A stretch of DNA of 64,000 bases from Hofstenia miamia (taxonomy: Eukaryota; Xenacoelomorpha; Acoela; Hofsteniidae). The position numbers and the translations under genes are program-made. Numbering within the stretch: position 1 is the stretch's first letter; each line of letters begins with the position of its first letter. Positions 45,361 to 57,535 of the stretch are shown here, piece by piece. The DNA lies in the NCBI GenBank assembly GCA_900660155.1, contig CABFPE010000229.1, positions 95,681-159,680 of the forward strand, in the 5' to 3' direction. The notes under the pieces were generated by a model. That model had not been told where the DNA came from and did no database searches. It worked only from the letters and a program-made list of their open reading frames with translations.

Positions 45361-45667
45361 TTAATAACTATGATCATTGAACATCTATCAGGTCATCAAA
45401 TGTCAAAATTATTATGCATCAACATCATGCTAAAAAGATCAATTTTAATATAACAATGAGAACATTAAACACGAAGATTGCAAGAAGCTTTAGTAATTAA
45501 GAACCATAATAAAGATCAATCATTGAACAAGAAATAAAGCAATGTGAGCATATTAAATTTATTTGAAGGGAATGAATATTTAACATCATTGAATTTTTGT
45601 GTAGAACATTATACATATTATTGCGACAAATTTTGCATTCTGGTTATGATTTTCGAATTGAAACAGG

Positions 45668-46420
45668 CAGGGTTGCCATGGATCTGGATCTACATATGGA
45701 TCGATCCAAAGCGTGAATATACACTGGATATGGATCAGAAAATTAATTTTATGGATAACCATAGATTATTGTGGATCAACAAAAAAAGCCAACAGAAAAA
45801 TGCATTAATTCTTAACATCAATTTTGAAGTAAATTAGCTTAAAATGAATAATGAAAATAAAGTCACAACCATGTTGTTGTTGAAATCTGACATTATTATT
45901 AACGAGTAGCAATAAAATTACACTGAGGGAACAAAATACGTTTCGTATAATAATTAAAATATTAGATCTTTCTAAAACACCATGAGCGTTGAAAAGTATT
46001 TGTAGTTTTTTGCCTCTTTCCTATAATTGCTCAAAAGATTTCGACAAGAAAACACTGATGAGGAACTCCCAGATGATGGTGATTCGGAATAGTTTTATTT
46101 TATTTAGTCGATTTGCATTCTCAATATATCATTTGGTTTATATTAACAAGATAACTATATTGAAATGGAACTATAATGTTCTGTGTTTAATAGGTACAAC
46201 CAGACTAATTAAGTAAATTGTAAATACATAATTCCTTTTAAATTTTGCTTTTCTATTAGCAGATCTAATTTAAATTTGACTCTAGATCTGTTGTCGTAGC
46301 TTACATAAACTCCTGAAGATATGGATCCTATGAATCACTTGTAGATCGATCTATGTAATTTTTTGTGAATTAGATCGGAAATGGAACTGAAAATATTTGA
46401 TCGATCCACACGGTACCCTG
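45668..46420. mobile_element. Non-autonomous hAT-type element with 8-bp target duplication
   Basis: Begins CAGGGTTGCCATGGATC and ends GATCGATCCACACGGTACCCTG. The inverted CAGGGT..CC ends are typical of hAT elements. Flanks are GAAACAGG (45660-45667) and GAAACCGG (46421-46428), an 8-bp duplication with one mismatch, the length made by hAT transposases. The 753-bp interior has no transposase. GGATC/GATCC occurs repeatedly near both ends and may be a subterminal binding repeat. Confidence 0.82.
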
Positions 46421-46454
46421 GAAACCGGTTAACATTAAATTGAGCACAATAGCT

Positions 46455-46456
<2 letters not shown>

Positions 46457-46550
<94 letters not shown>
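46457..46550. repeat. (TA)n microsatellite
   Basis: Nearly continuous TA units with two phase breaks (ATTA). Confidence 0.9.
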
Positions 46551-46552
<2 letters not shown>

Positions 46553-48949
46553 GCGTTTTATTTTTTATTCAGAAACCAGCCAATTTTTTCACAATTCGAA
46601 AAGAATTTGAATTTGTATTGATTCAAAAATGTGTCATATATTGACGTGTACATTGTATCGGTTAATAAATTGCTAGAAATATATCGCAAGCACTATAGCT
46701 CGCTCTCTGTGTATATGCAACTATCTTATAACATGTGTTGGAAAATATAGCAAGCACACGCCGTCTTTGTGAATGCTTTTATCTTAAAACACTATGCGTT
46801 TAAATTACAAGCAAAATATAGCAATCTCTCTGTGTGAACATCCTTCTTTATTTCCTCTGATTTAAAGGTCAAGATTTCCATTATAATTCGCTTTCTGTAT
46901 GCTTAAACATGTCATTAATATACAAGCGCTATATTGCACGGTTTCTGTCCGAACGCACCATAAGATAAAGGTCCTTATTATGAAAAAATTGGAAGTAAAT
47001 CATTGAAAATTATCGTACATTTAGGATATTCTTCAAATGTTGAATATGTTAAAAATAATGTCGAAAGATTGGCAACGTTTGGTTATCAATAAATAAATCC
47101 CGCCAATGATAAAATTTAGTACTCTTCCAGAATTCGTAAAAATTGTTGATACTTTTAATTAAGACTTAGAGACACAAAAACTTAACAGCAGCGTTAATGT
47201 TTAGTAAAGCAATTTTTGTGAATATCGCAAAATGGAAGCGAATTTGAACTTCATCAAGAAGATGTTTAAAATTTAATGCTAACATTGCATGTAGTTGATA
47301 GAACAATACAATTTTTCCAATAATATCATATTTTATTATAATTTCTTCAATGCACAATGGTAATTTCATATCCTAAACATTGCGTTATATTCTTAAAAAT
47401 GCACATCTGTACAGCACATTTAAGGAAATCAACGACTTGCAAAGACTTAAAAGATGCATGTTAATGCTTAAAGTCTTTTAAAGTTACAAACTCACTCGTT
47501 AACCATGAGCTAGCAAGGTTAAAAATAAACAATCAATAAATTCCAAACTATCCCCTTCAATCTTCAGTAAATTTAGTTAGATGCAGCAAATGTTTATTAC
47601 ATAAGGTCGACCAAATCCGTAGATGTGTTCATTTCAAAACCTTGGATAAAATTATTCAAAAACGTGCTCAAAGTGCTGTGCTATTTTAAATAAAGTTAGT
47701 AGAAAAAGAGTTATGCTGAACATATCTAAATTTAACAGTCTGAATGAAAATTTTATTTTCATATATTGGGATCAAAATGATGTTCCACGTGCTTTTTTTC
47801 TATAAAGCAACAAATCTACAGTAGTGAAGCAGTGCAAAATTTTTAGCATTTATGTTTGAAGGACAGAAACAATTGCATTATGCATTTACTGCATTTTTTT
47901 AATTGGATGAAAATCTTATTATAAGGTTTGCAAAATTGTGATTGCATTCTGCAATACAAATAACTACATACTTAAGATCATAATTTGCCCACAAGCAGTG
48001 GAGCTTTAGCTATTGTACGTAATTTTTAACGTATCCTTGACTTCAGGTAGTTATGACAACTCATTGCATACATACTCTGAATTTTCACTAGGTAATCTTG
48101 GCAACATTATTTATACTGATAGTAACATCACATTTAGCTAGCAAGTGATCCTTGCGTTGATTCCAATAACATCTTAGACCCTTGGGTAGTGCTTGATGTA
48201 GATCAGCATTATCATTACCAAATTAGGTTTAAATGAATTAAATATAGTATTACATTTCCATCATTGTGATTTCAAATGACAACAAACTTCTTTCATTTAT
48301 ACACATGATATCGATTGTGGAAAACAATTGGAGTATCAATCAATGACTTTCTTTAAATTAATATCATACATGGAAATACGTTTATGAGCATATTCAAACG
48401 GTATGTGTTGGAATTATGAAATGCAAATTGCTATTAGGCATTTTCAAAAAGATGAAATTATGAGCTACAATATAAAATATGATTTATCTCACTTCATATG
48501 ATATAATTTTTAACAATCTATTGAAATTAGAAGACAAGAAAACCGGTTTAAAATATAGACATGAGTGATGTGCTTTGCAGTCCAAAGCATGAGTTTTTAA
48601 AATTAGCTACTGGTAGTAAAAATACATTATAGTCAATACAATTATTGCAAATGAAAAACACTAAAATATATATTAAAAAATAATAATATGATATTGATCG
48701 CATCAATAAAAAAAGAAATATTACAAACAAGTAAGAAAACTATTTAAAATTCAAATGAATGACTACATCAACAGTCCGTCCAATTGCAAGAGATGAGTAC
48801 ATAATTTACCTAAATCAAATATATTGAATGTATCCCAGAAAATGATCTTTACTTGATGTTTGACTTTAATGCATAGATCAAATAAATTAATTTCTGTATT
48901 ACAAAGAAAGTAGTTTGCAAGAATCGTGATTCTACTAAAAAAGAAGTTG
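46551..48949. other. AT-rich stretch without recognisable features
   Basis: Short frames only (for example 47369-47166 and 48730-48548, both minus), none with a family motif. 46680-46950 has several similar phrases around CAAGCAC/ATAGC followed by TCTGTGTG..., possibly an old degenerate tandem repeat. Confidence 0.4.
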
Positions 48950-49249
48950 CTGGATTTTTTTCTTATTTATTTTTGCTTATAAATAGAAAGATATCATGTG
49001 ATCTAAGACCAGGTCTGTGAGAATAACTTAGAGAAATGTAATAAACAAAATTGGAAGATCAAGCTTTCCATTGAAAGGTTTGTTGAAATGTATCAATTGT
49101 GCGCATTTTCTCTGAAATTGTTTTATTTCTGATACCATATAATTTACCAATGAAGTATTCTTGATAGAATTAAAGATTTGTAAATTTCAATTCATTCATG
49201 TAGTGATCATTATAAGGAATATTTGTTCTTAAATCCAAAGACATTAGGT

Positions 49250-50330
49250 TACAATACATTAATCTATATTAGATGTCTTGACAATTTTCAGTTATTGGAA
49301 TTTATAATATAAAGGTCCTTTACAGAATTAGAAGTTTGTGATTGAAAATTTAGAACAATATCAAATGATGGTATGCTGATAAATTCAATTCACGCAATAA
49401 TAAATTTCATTAATTTTTTTCCAATTTAAATGGGAATTATAGTTGTTGATGTCTATTCCATTATTAGAGATTATCTGAATATCATTGGCAAATAAGTAGG
49501 GAAAACTAAACAAGCAGTATTCAAAAACATCAATAATAAAAGAAATAACAGTGCTTTTAAGACAGATTCCCGTGCAATACCACTATAGTTTTAGTAGAGG
49601 GTTAGATTTGATACCATTGAAATCGATCTTCAAGGTATTACCTAAATTATTTCAAAAACCTTCTTCCAATCACAAATAAAGATAATTTTAACAACAAACT
49701 ATTCTGAGTCACATAATCAAAGGCTTTTGCAAATTCAAATTATAGAATATATGTATTTTCATGATTTCCTTATAAATGTTATCAAGGAACTGCAGAAGTT
49801 ATGTAGTAGATCTATTCTTCATAAATCCATACTTAATCTTATATATTTTAGAACTTACAAAAGAACAAATATAATAGACATTTAATCTTTCAAAACAAAA
49901 GATATTTTGGGAAGAATACTAATTGGCCGCTTTAATATATAGGGCAAACAAATGATTTTTTCTAAATTTTGGTAAGTGTGCTTGAAAATAAAATTGCTTG
50001 AAATATATTTAATAAATTTGGACCAATTTCCTTATCAAATTTTTTTAGGAAAGCTATTCGGACATACAGCCTTGTTGATATTTAGTTAACTATTTTCAAA
50101 TGAAATACTGTTTTCAGCGCATGTTAATGGAGAATATTTACTAATATCAGAATTAGCTGCAAAATCATTCCAGATCATGGGTGTTTGCAAAGTAGATTTT
50201 CTTAAAACTATCAATAATTATCTAGGAAGCATTTATTGAAGCTAATTCAGCGAGTTCCTTAAAATATGTATCTATGAATACGTTATGTAAATTAAGAATA
50301 ATTATTTTAGTGAGTGGAGAATGTGATTTT
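49250..50330 (-). pseudogene. LINE (CR1/Jockey-like) reverse transcriptase, heavily decayed
   Basis: The minus strand shows RT landmarks in the right order but in shifting frames: KYGFMKNRSTT (near 49840-49805), EFAKAFDYVTQNSLLLKL (near 49740-49690, first catalytic Asp), and YLFANDIQIISNNG (near 49500-49458) at the place of the F/Y-A-D-D box. The Asp-to-Asn change and many stops make it a dead copy. Flanks 48950-49250 and 50330-51190 may hold the rest but show no clear motif. Confidence 0.65.
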
Positions 50331-51195
50331 CAATAAAATCCCTTAATCGTGTATTGAATGAGAACTGAGATAGTTTGGAAAATCTATACTTTTCTTATTC
50401 TTAACTGGCGTATGAGAGCGTATGATATCAAAGCATCATACCAATTTTTAAGAAATAAATTTTAATTATCTCCTAAAGGTACATCAAATTTGACAAATAC
50501 TGGGGCTGTTTCTTGGGTATTAGATTGAATATAAGAGAATTTCACTTCAGAGTTGTTATTAAAAAATCATCACAAATGATATTTCAACTGAAAGTTTTAA
50601 GATGATTGAAGCATGATAAGAAAAATGATCTTTAGGTTAAATTTGGTGGAATATTTGGAAATTTATATTATTGGTAAAGTATTTTCATAAATGTGTGTTT
50701 GGAAAATCAATAATTTTTTCCAAATCTAGTTTCAACACAAATTCAAGAAATTCTTTCGAAACGTTTTATTAGGATGATGTTGATTTGAAATAATAATATT
50801 TTAACAATGTCTTCTCGAGTTTTTAAATTTTTTTGTGTTTTTCTTTTTTTTCCCCTTTTTTTATTAAGCAATTCAGCTTAACACAATCTGTTCCAACACT
50901 GCATAATTAAAGGGAAACGGGTGAAGAAAGAAAACCTCTCTTAGAAAGTCTTGGTAACAAGTTTTTGACAAGTAGGAGATAATGTTATGGCACTTTTATA
51001 GCGGTATAATGTGAAGATGAGCCCAATATGTCAAAAAGGTACGCAACAACCAATTTTAACGTCCACGTCTGGTAGGTCAGGGGTGATGTTAAATTATTGT
51101 ATGTGATCAGATTTGAAAGCAATACCTTTCATACTTTCAACTGAACTAAGGATCCCTTGATTTTTGTCAGTTTGGCCTTTTCATTGTATGACATT

Positions 51196-51260
51196 ATGGT
51201 AATGGTAGTCTTTCTATTCCTTAACCAAAAGGGTGCGGGTTCAAATCCCTTTCAGTGTGG
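51196..51260 (+). other. tRNA-like pol III B-box sequence (possible SINE head or tRNA relic)
   Basis: GGTTCAAATCC at 51238-51248 matches the tRNA B box / T-loop core. An A-box-like TGGTAATGGTAG lies about 40 bases upstream. The acceptor and T stems do not pair well, so it is not an intact tRNA. A tRNA-derived SINE head is possible. Confidence 0.3.
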
Positions 51261-51397
51261 GATTGAACCATTATATTGGCCAAGCATGCTATGATCAGGG
51301 TTGGACACCCATCTATCAAAGACATAGAAATGTGTGTTTTGGAATATGACCCAAAAAATGGAGGAATGCAACCAAAATCAAAAGTTTACAAAAAATT

Positions 51398-51629
51398 GAG
51401 GGAAAAACCACAGTTGTCCAAAACCGGTGACCTAGTTTTACAGGGCCTTAATTATTTTTTTAATGTTAAAATGCTAATTGCTGCTGTGGCTAATGCATAA
51501 CAAGTTGCTCTTACAATACAACTTTGTTTGGTAGTGATATTCCTATTATTGATCGTCACAAGAGTCTTCAAAGACAAAATATCAATTTTCTCAAAATCCC
51601 AAAAAGTGGACATCTGTGGTTTTTCCCCC
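51398..51629. repeat. 23-bp inverted repeat pair enclosing 186 bp
   Basis: GAGGGAAAAACCACAGTTG and onward (51398-51420) recurs inverted at 51607-51629 with 21 of 23 matches. It may be a miniature inverted-repeat element or a hairpin. The frame 51276-51500 that overlaps it is unidentified. Confidence 0.5.
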
Positions 51630-53423
51630 TTAGTCTTCAAATTTATTTAGTGAAAATTCCAATTATTATGACCAAATCAGCTGGATCAATGGTTCTCAAC
51701 AGACTAAATAGAACTAATATCACTTTACCTGCAGTGCTATTTTGTTACAAAATTAATGTAGTTTACCATAAAAAATTTTTAAAATAAATGCAAAATTTTT
51801 CTTACAATTATTTGTTCCTTTCCAAAAAGGCGGTTTCTCTTATATAAGGCAAATTTCCATAGCAATTATTGTCTGAGATATTTCTATCACAACTCAAGCG
51901 TCAAATAAAACCTACTCCAACTTGTAATAAGTTTAACTCTCTACGAGGCATGGGCATGTCTATTGGAGAACAGGCTTTAATGAAATATTGAAAATTTCTA
52001 ATAAAGCCTACTGCTATGTCCGTATTTGTTGAATAGATTATTAATTTTTCTTTGAAAATCTTAAATTTTTTAAAAAGATGTAAATTCTCTCCATATCGAA
52101 TGTTCGTGCTTTAACAAGGTCTTGAGACATGGATGCGAAGATTAACCTTGACTGATTCGTGATATGGGCATTTATATCCCAAAAACTCTCCTCTATCATG
52201 CGGTACATTTAGAATTAATATAACGTTAATAATTCTGGATCTATAAGTGTTCAAACATTTTTTATAGAATCGTAAAATTCTCGGGCTGGTTAAGGTTAAT
52301 GCTTCAAAAATTTAGCTAATTTAATGCGTGAACAGGCATATTACAATGAAAAGTTTCAAGAATTTCAAATGTGTTTATCTAAGTGTTTGCCACAGCAATT
52401 TTTCACATAATGTACGACTACGGGTTTTTTAAGTTTTTCCTTGTTCAGAAATTTAACAAAAAATATTTTTCAGTTGTAGATTTTGAGCAAATGATAACGG
52501 ATATTAAGTAACAAATATATGCGTTTTACTACAGTAGTGTTTTGGCAATGCATTCGCATGTCTTGGTATCCGCTTTGTGCACGCTAATTTACTTTACTTA
52601 AGTGTAAATTCATAAACAGTTTATTTACTATGGTAAAAAATTGGTAATTGAGAGAGTGCATAATTCCTAGTTTGAAAAAATCATATATGGTGTAATGCGT
52701 ATAAATTTACGAAGCTGTTCAATCCTATATATTAGTTTTATTCAAATGGTATTGACGTTTTTTCTCGTAAAGGCATGCCTACAATCAATGATGTCGGGTA
52801 AAATATTTTTAACAGTTTTTTAACCATTAACAGTTTGGATTTTTTAACAGATTCTGTTAAACAGATTTACTTACTTACAGTATTTTTAATAAATTTTTTA
52901 ACAGATTCAAGGGGACACACTTGTAACGTTCACCGTTGTAATCCATGTAGGATTCAAATGCATTTGACAGTGCGAAATTGAAGTCCTAATGGCTACATAT
53001 GGAAATACTTGAATCAACATTTTTTGACCGTCCGATATGAATCGTTCTTCACTCATGCGCATTTGAGTATTAGGACTATGCTAATGATAATTTATTACAT
53101 TAGCCCAGACTTGTCAATGAGCTGAGCTTCTAACGAGCTAAGTCGAGCCGAGCCGAGCTTCAGCAGAGCATTTGATATACAACGAGCCCAAAATGAGCCT
53201 TTATTAAGCCAAGCAAATTTATAGTTCTGCTTTTAAATTTGCTTATGCAGATTTTTCTATTTTTATTATTCAATATACCTTTCTTATAATCATATTTTAA
53301 AATAATTATTAAAAATTATTTAAGAATTTCTGATAATGCAGTATTTTTTGAAAAAATATCGAGGTAAAACTAATACTATTTTCAGAATGAATAATAATAA
53401 TAATATATTATTAATATTTTTTT
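51630..53423. other. AT-rich stretch with a GAGCC-type short repeat
   Basis: No genes were recognised. At 53118-53205 GAGCTGAGC, TCGAGCCGAGCCGAGC, CGAGCCC and TGAGCC follow each other, a GAGCC-based short repeat unlike its AT-rich surroundings. 52810-52910 repeats TTTTTTAACAG three times. Confidence 0.45.
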
Positions 53424-54403
53424 ATGTCAGCTCTTGTGAAGAACGGTCGTGTTTCCCCCGCCCTCACAGAAGCGATTCACAGTTCGCTGTTTAGTGGCGT
53501 TGCTACCCTCAATGTGGCCAGCGCTTTGATGAAGAACAAAAAGAAAACACCGCTACATCAAATGTTCGCCCGCCTAAATCAAGAAAACGCCGCCAAAGCT
53601 CTTCTCTTTCTTTTCAAGTCTTCACTATACACACCCACAACCACGAAAAAACACTGCAATGTCACTCTGTCAATCCACAATGCCTCAAAAAGAAATCACT
53701 CCACCAAGTGTACCCTCAACACCCAAACTCTTCTCCTTTCCCAGAATATCCCCTGCACCACAAAAAAAGCAAATTGCAACGTCCAACCAACCGTTAAAAA
53801 GATGAAAACAGGAGCAACCACACTCATCATAGGAAGTAGCATCCTCAAAAAAGTTCATACACATCGTCTTCTTCAAAATCAAGTAACAAACATTCACTCA
53901 TCGCGCAATACTAAAATACACATGTCGATGCTGTAATGCTCAACATTGGTCTTATCGATGCGCTCAATTCCACTCCCTACACGTTCCGCTCAAAGTTACA
54001 CAACATCATCGCAGAAGTCAGGAAGAAATTCACACCTCACCACATCTACCTCTTCGCAATTAAGCACTGCAATCAAATCATCAGAAGCTTTTCTCAACGT
54101 TATCTTAGTGTCATTCCAGTCTTTGATCATTTCCTTCTTTCGTCGCTCTCTATAAATTCCACTCTTCTTGCGTATGATGGCATCCATCTGTCTGATAAAG
54201 GTCTCTCAGTATTTGTTCGTAATCTAAGGAACTCCTTTCCCACTCATTCAAATGTCCAAATCAATATGGTTCCTTGCGTCAATCCACAATTTCTTACGCT
54301 AAAGCAGCATCTTACAACACACGTCGTGCCCTACTGCCAACACCCGCTGTTCATCCTAGCCTACAACGTCCTCTCTTCCAATGAACAAGGTAAACTTTTA
54401 TAA
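53424..54403 (+). pseudogene. CR1/L2-like LINE ORF1 with SGNH/esterase domain, frameshifted
   Basis: The first frame (53424-53936) starts MSALVKNGRV and ends in TTLIIGSSILKKV, the nucleophile block of SGNH hydrolases (G-D-S there; G-S-S here, residues 137-139). The second frame (53936-54403) carries LLAYDGIHLSDKGLSVFVRN with D81 and H84, the D-x-x-H end of the catalytic triad. An esterase in ORF1 is known from CR1-like LINEs. The frames are offset, so one frameshift near 53936 splits the domain. The base composition is GC-richer than the surroundings. ORF2 of the same LINE follows. Confidence 0.75.
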
Positions 54404-54689
54404 TTGTATTGTTACTTATAAATGTAAAACTATATTATTTACACATGAGACTACCACGCACACATGCAAGCAAACTGTTATCAACACGACTATGAAATAT
54501 CACTAAAATTTTGTAAGTCATTTCTTACTTTCATTTATGACTACTTTTTAATTCATTTAATTATCCTGGCCCAATTTTAGATGAATGTAATCTTGACAAT
54601 TTGCAGAATCGTCACAAAAATAATTTTAATTGAATTCAAATAGAAATCATTTTCTTAAAATTGGGTCTCAATTTGGCTCAAATTCAATT

Positions 54690-56640
54690 TTTCTATTACA
54701 GAAACTTGGTTAAACAATGATATCAATCCAAATTTGTTCAATCCAGACCTCGAAAATTTTAATGTTTTTGTTAAAATTAGGGATAGTAGAGGTGGTGGCC
54801 TATTGCTAATTGTACGGAAAGTTTTAAATCCAATACGTAAGAAAGAATTTGAATCAGATCATTCTGTTTTTGAATCATTATGGATCGAAATTAAATCACC
54901 TACAAATTCTTCAGAAAATGAATTAATTAATTTTACTTATAATCCAAGTAAGAACTTTCTTGTAGAGTATATAAAGTATAAATGCAATGAAATTTCAGAT
55001 ATCCCCAGCAATAACTACTCACTAAACATATTAGGTGACTTTAACATCAACTATTTTAATTTTTATGAAAAAAAATCATTGAAAGAATTATGNACTTTAT
55101 TATTAAGATATTCTTTCAGGTGGCCTATTGCTAATTGTACGGAACATTTAATCAATGTATAGTTGAAAACAATTTGAATCAGATCATTCTGTTTTTGAAT
55201 CATTAACCTTCGTATAAAAATGGAGATCCCCTCATTGCTAAAAATTATAGGCCAATCTTACTTATAATCCAAGTAAGAACTTTCTTGTAGAGTATATAAA
55301 GTATAAATGCAATGAAATTTCAGATATCCCCAGCAATAACTACTCACTAAACATATTAGGTGACTTTAACATCAACTATTTCAATTTTTATGAAAAAAAA
55401 TCATTGAAAGTATAATGCTCTATCTATTATTTAAAAACAATCAACACTCAAACTCCCACTCGAAAAACGACATTAATTGATTATTTTTTATCCAATTCGG
55501 AAACTATATATACGACTTATATCCTTGAATCCTTCAGTGATCATGCACTCTGTATTTATTCTAGTAAGATTCAAGTTAAGCTTCCTAAATTTACGAAGAT
55601 TATTTCTAGCGATTTCAAAAATTATTCAGATGAGATCATAGAAAATTTACTTAAAAATGTTCAATTCGACTATATTTTTTCTCTAAATTCTGGTTCCCAT
55701 ATGCTAAATTATATCGCGGCACAGATCAATGAAGCCCTAAACAAAGTAGCACCGCTAAACACCCGCCGAGTAGTTAATAAATCACGACGATTTAATTTAA
55801 GCACCACTGATAATCAAGTAATTAAGAATACCGTAAACATAAAGCAGAAACTCTTTGAACTAGCTAAAGCTAATCCGACCGAAATAAATTGGACTAATTT
55901 TGAAATATCAAAGAAATTAATTAAGGACTTACGGGCTAAAAATTTAAATTTAAAACAACGTCAATTTTTTGAAAATTTAAATTCTTCTAAATAAAAGATG
56001 AAATTTCTAAACCGTTTTATTGGATAATCGAATGGGCTCAATAGTGACAGTTCAGAAATTAATGTTGATAATAAAGTATTTACCGATAAAAAAGCATACT
56101 AAATCATTTAAATCGGACATTTAAAAAATTAGGTAACTTCAATTTTCCTAAACCTTCTCTATCAGAACTTAGGCAATCAAATTGTACGTCAACGTTTCAA
56201 TTAAGTCTGTCCACCTTAAGAGAATTAGAAACTATTGTACAAAATTTAGACGTTAATAAATCTTCAGGTTCCATTTACATACCGTACTTTATTATTAAGA
56301 TATTCTTTCATATATTTGGCGAACATCTATCATTTGCATTTAATCAATGTATAGTTGAAAACGAATTTCCGGAGATAATTGAAAAGTTAGTCATAACACC
56401 TTCGTATAAAAATGGAGATCCCCTCATTGCTAAAAATTATAGGCCAATCTCAATAACACTCCCTTTTAGTAAATTATTCGAAAATTATTGCATATTCCAA
56501 TCAACCAATACCTTGCATCTGAGAATATCTTATCATCTAAACAATATGGTTTCCGCACTAAACATAGTATAAGTGCTGCAATTATTTCAATTACTGAAAA
56601 AATATCGTCAAATAAATCTCAAAATAAATCCAGTTGCATA
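54690..56640 (+). pseudogene. CR1/L2-like LINE ORF2: AP endonuclease and start of RT, with scrambled segment
   Basis: Endonuclease blocks are ITETWLNNDINPNLFNPDLE (from about 54700), SRGGGLLLIVRK, LNILGDFNINYF and, beyond the duplicated stretch, TTLIDYFLSNSE and SFSDHALCIY. These are the ETW, RGGG, GDFN and SDH motifs of APE-type nucleases. A linker frame is intact at 55701-55994. RT begins with LVITPSYKNGDPLIAKNYRP and ISITLPFSKLFE (56390-56480) and stops at NKSQNKSS (about 56630), before the catalytic core, where a minus-strand LINE begins. 55094-55410 is a duplicated patchwork. Confidence 0.78.
55094..55410 (+). repeat. Interleaved duplicate of two LINE segments after a single N
   Basis: Short blocks alternate between copies of the endonuclease region and the RT region: 55094-55118 = 56286-56310; 55119-55142 = 54794-54817; 55144-55168 resembles 56336-56361; 55170-55204 = 54847-54880; 55205-55257 = 56398-56450; 55259-55410 = 54938-55089. 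The pattern starts at the N at 55093. Confidence 0.8.
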
Positions 56641-57535
56641 TATATTCACCCAGAACCTTAATGCGTCCTCGTCTGCTTTAGCTGTAGCCTTTTCTCCTGC
56701 ATTAGGTTCTTTGTAGAATCTTCCTTCCTGGGTCTTAAACTTCATATTGTCTTTCGCCTGCTTTGCCCTTGCCCTATATTTTCTCAGCTTCTGCAACTAA
56801 TTTCTGCTTAAGCTCTTCTCTTGCAGTTTTGATAGTCTTCCCCTTACCTACCCTGCACCTGGCCTGTATTGCCTTACTTGTCCTGATCTTCGCAATTGCT
56901 GCCTAATCTTTGTCACTTTATTCTCAATTCTTCTCTATCATGCTGGCTTTCTGTCTCCCTTATCTTCTTGTCGTCTTTTCTTCTTCATGTCCATGCCTAC
57001 ATTCTTTAGCACCTCCCATACGCCTGCATACACTAACCTGTTTATCTCTGTTACACTCTTAACATCTATCCTTTGCTGTCTCTACTGCTAACTTGCTTCT
57101 CTTAATGCCTCTTGGTATTGGCAACCTACTTCTTCTATTTCTTTCTTCATCCTTTCCTTGATTGCTTCCTCTGTTTCTACAGTTGCGGTTTCTGCTGTTT
57201 TTATTACTAATTCTGCTACTACACCTGCCACTTCATTTTCCCTTTGCTTCGTCTGTTCAGATCTTCTTTTTCCCTTATTCTCGTCCAGCTTCAACTTTCT
57301 GACCTGAGCTGCAAGCCTCTGCTCTGTAACTTCTAATCCTGTTTCTTCATTTTTCCATTCATCCAACATTCTCTTCCTATAACCCCTCTCATCTGGTCTG
57401 CTTCTTCTGTAACACGCCAATGCTATCCTGTTCTGCTCATCTGTCCAATTCTGCTGTTGTCCATTGGTCTGTGTGGATCCTATACTGCCACTTCTCGAGT
57501 CCACACTCCCGATTGTGGAGTCCGCCTGTTGACCG
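56608..57535 (-). pseudogene. LINE-like ORF N-terminal region (R2/R4-type, tentative), truncated
   Basis: The frame 57504-57088 (MDSRSGSIGSTQTNG, then WTDEQNRIALACYRRSRPDE, GYRKRMLDEWK and VTEQRLAAQVRKLKL) is followed, with stops and frameshifts, by INRLVYAGVWEVLKN (near 57040). The frame 56796-56608 ends TQEGRFYKEPNAGEKATAKA and then ALRFWVNIY. I recall this order (RGYRKRM..W, TEQRL, INxLxYA, FY...FW..I) from N-terminal regions of R2/R4-like LINE proteins in many invertebrates, but cannot verify it here. RT itself is absent. The two LINEs meet head-on at about 56635. Confidence 0.5.

Noticed and set aside
45544-45837. 97-codon plus frame
   Set aside because: It runs across the boundary of the hAT-type element and reads its GATC-rich end; not a gene.
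46457-46550. CRISPR-like or regulatory array
   Set aside because: Plain TA microsatellite without spacers.
51238-51248. Intact tRNA gene
   Set aside because: Only the B box is convincing; stems do not pair into a cloverleaf.
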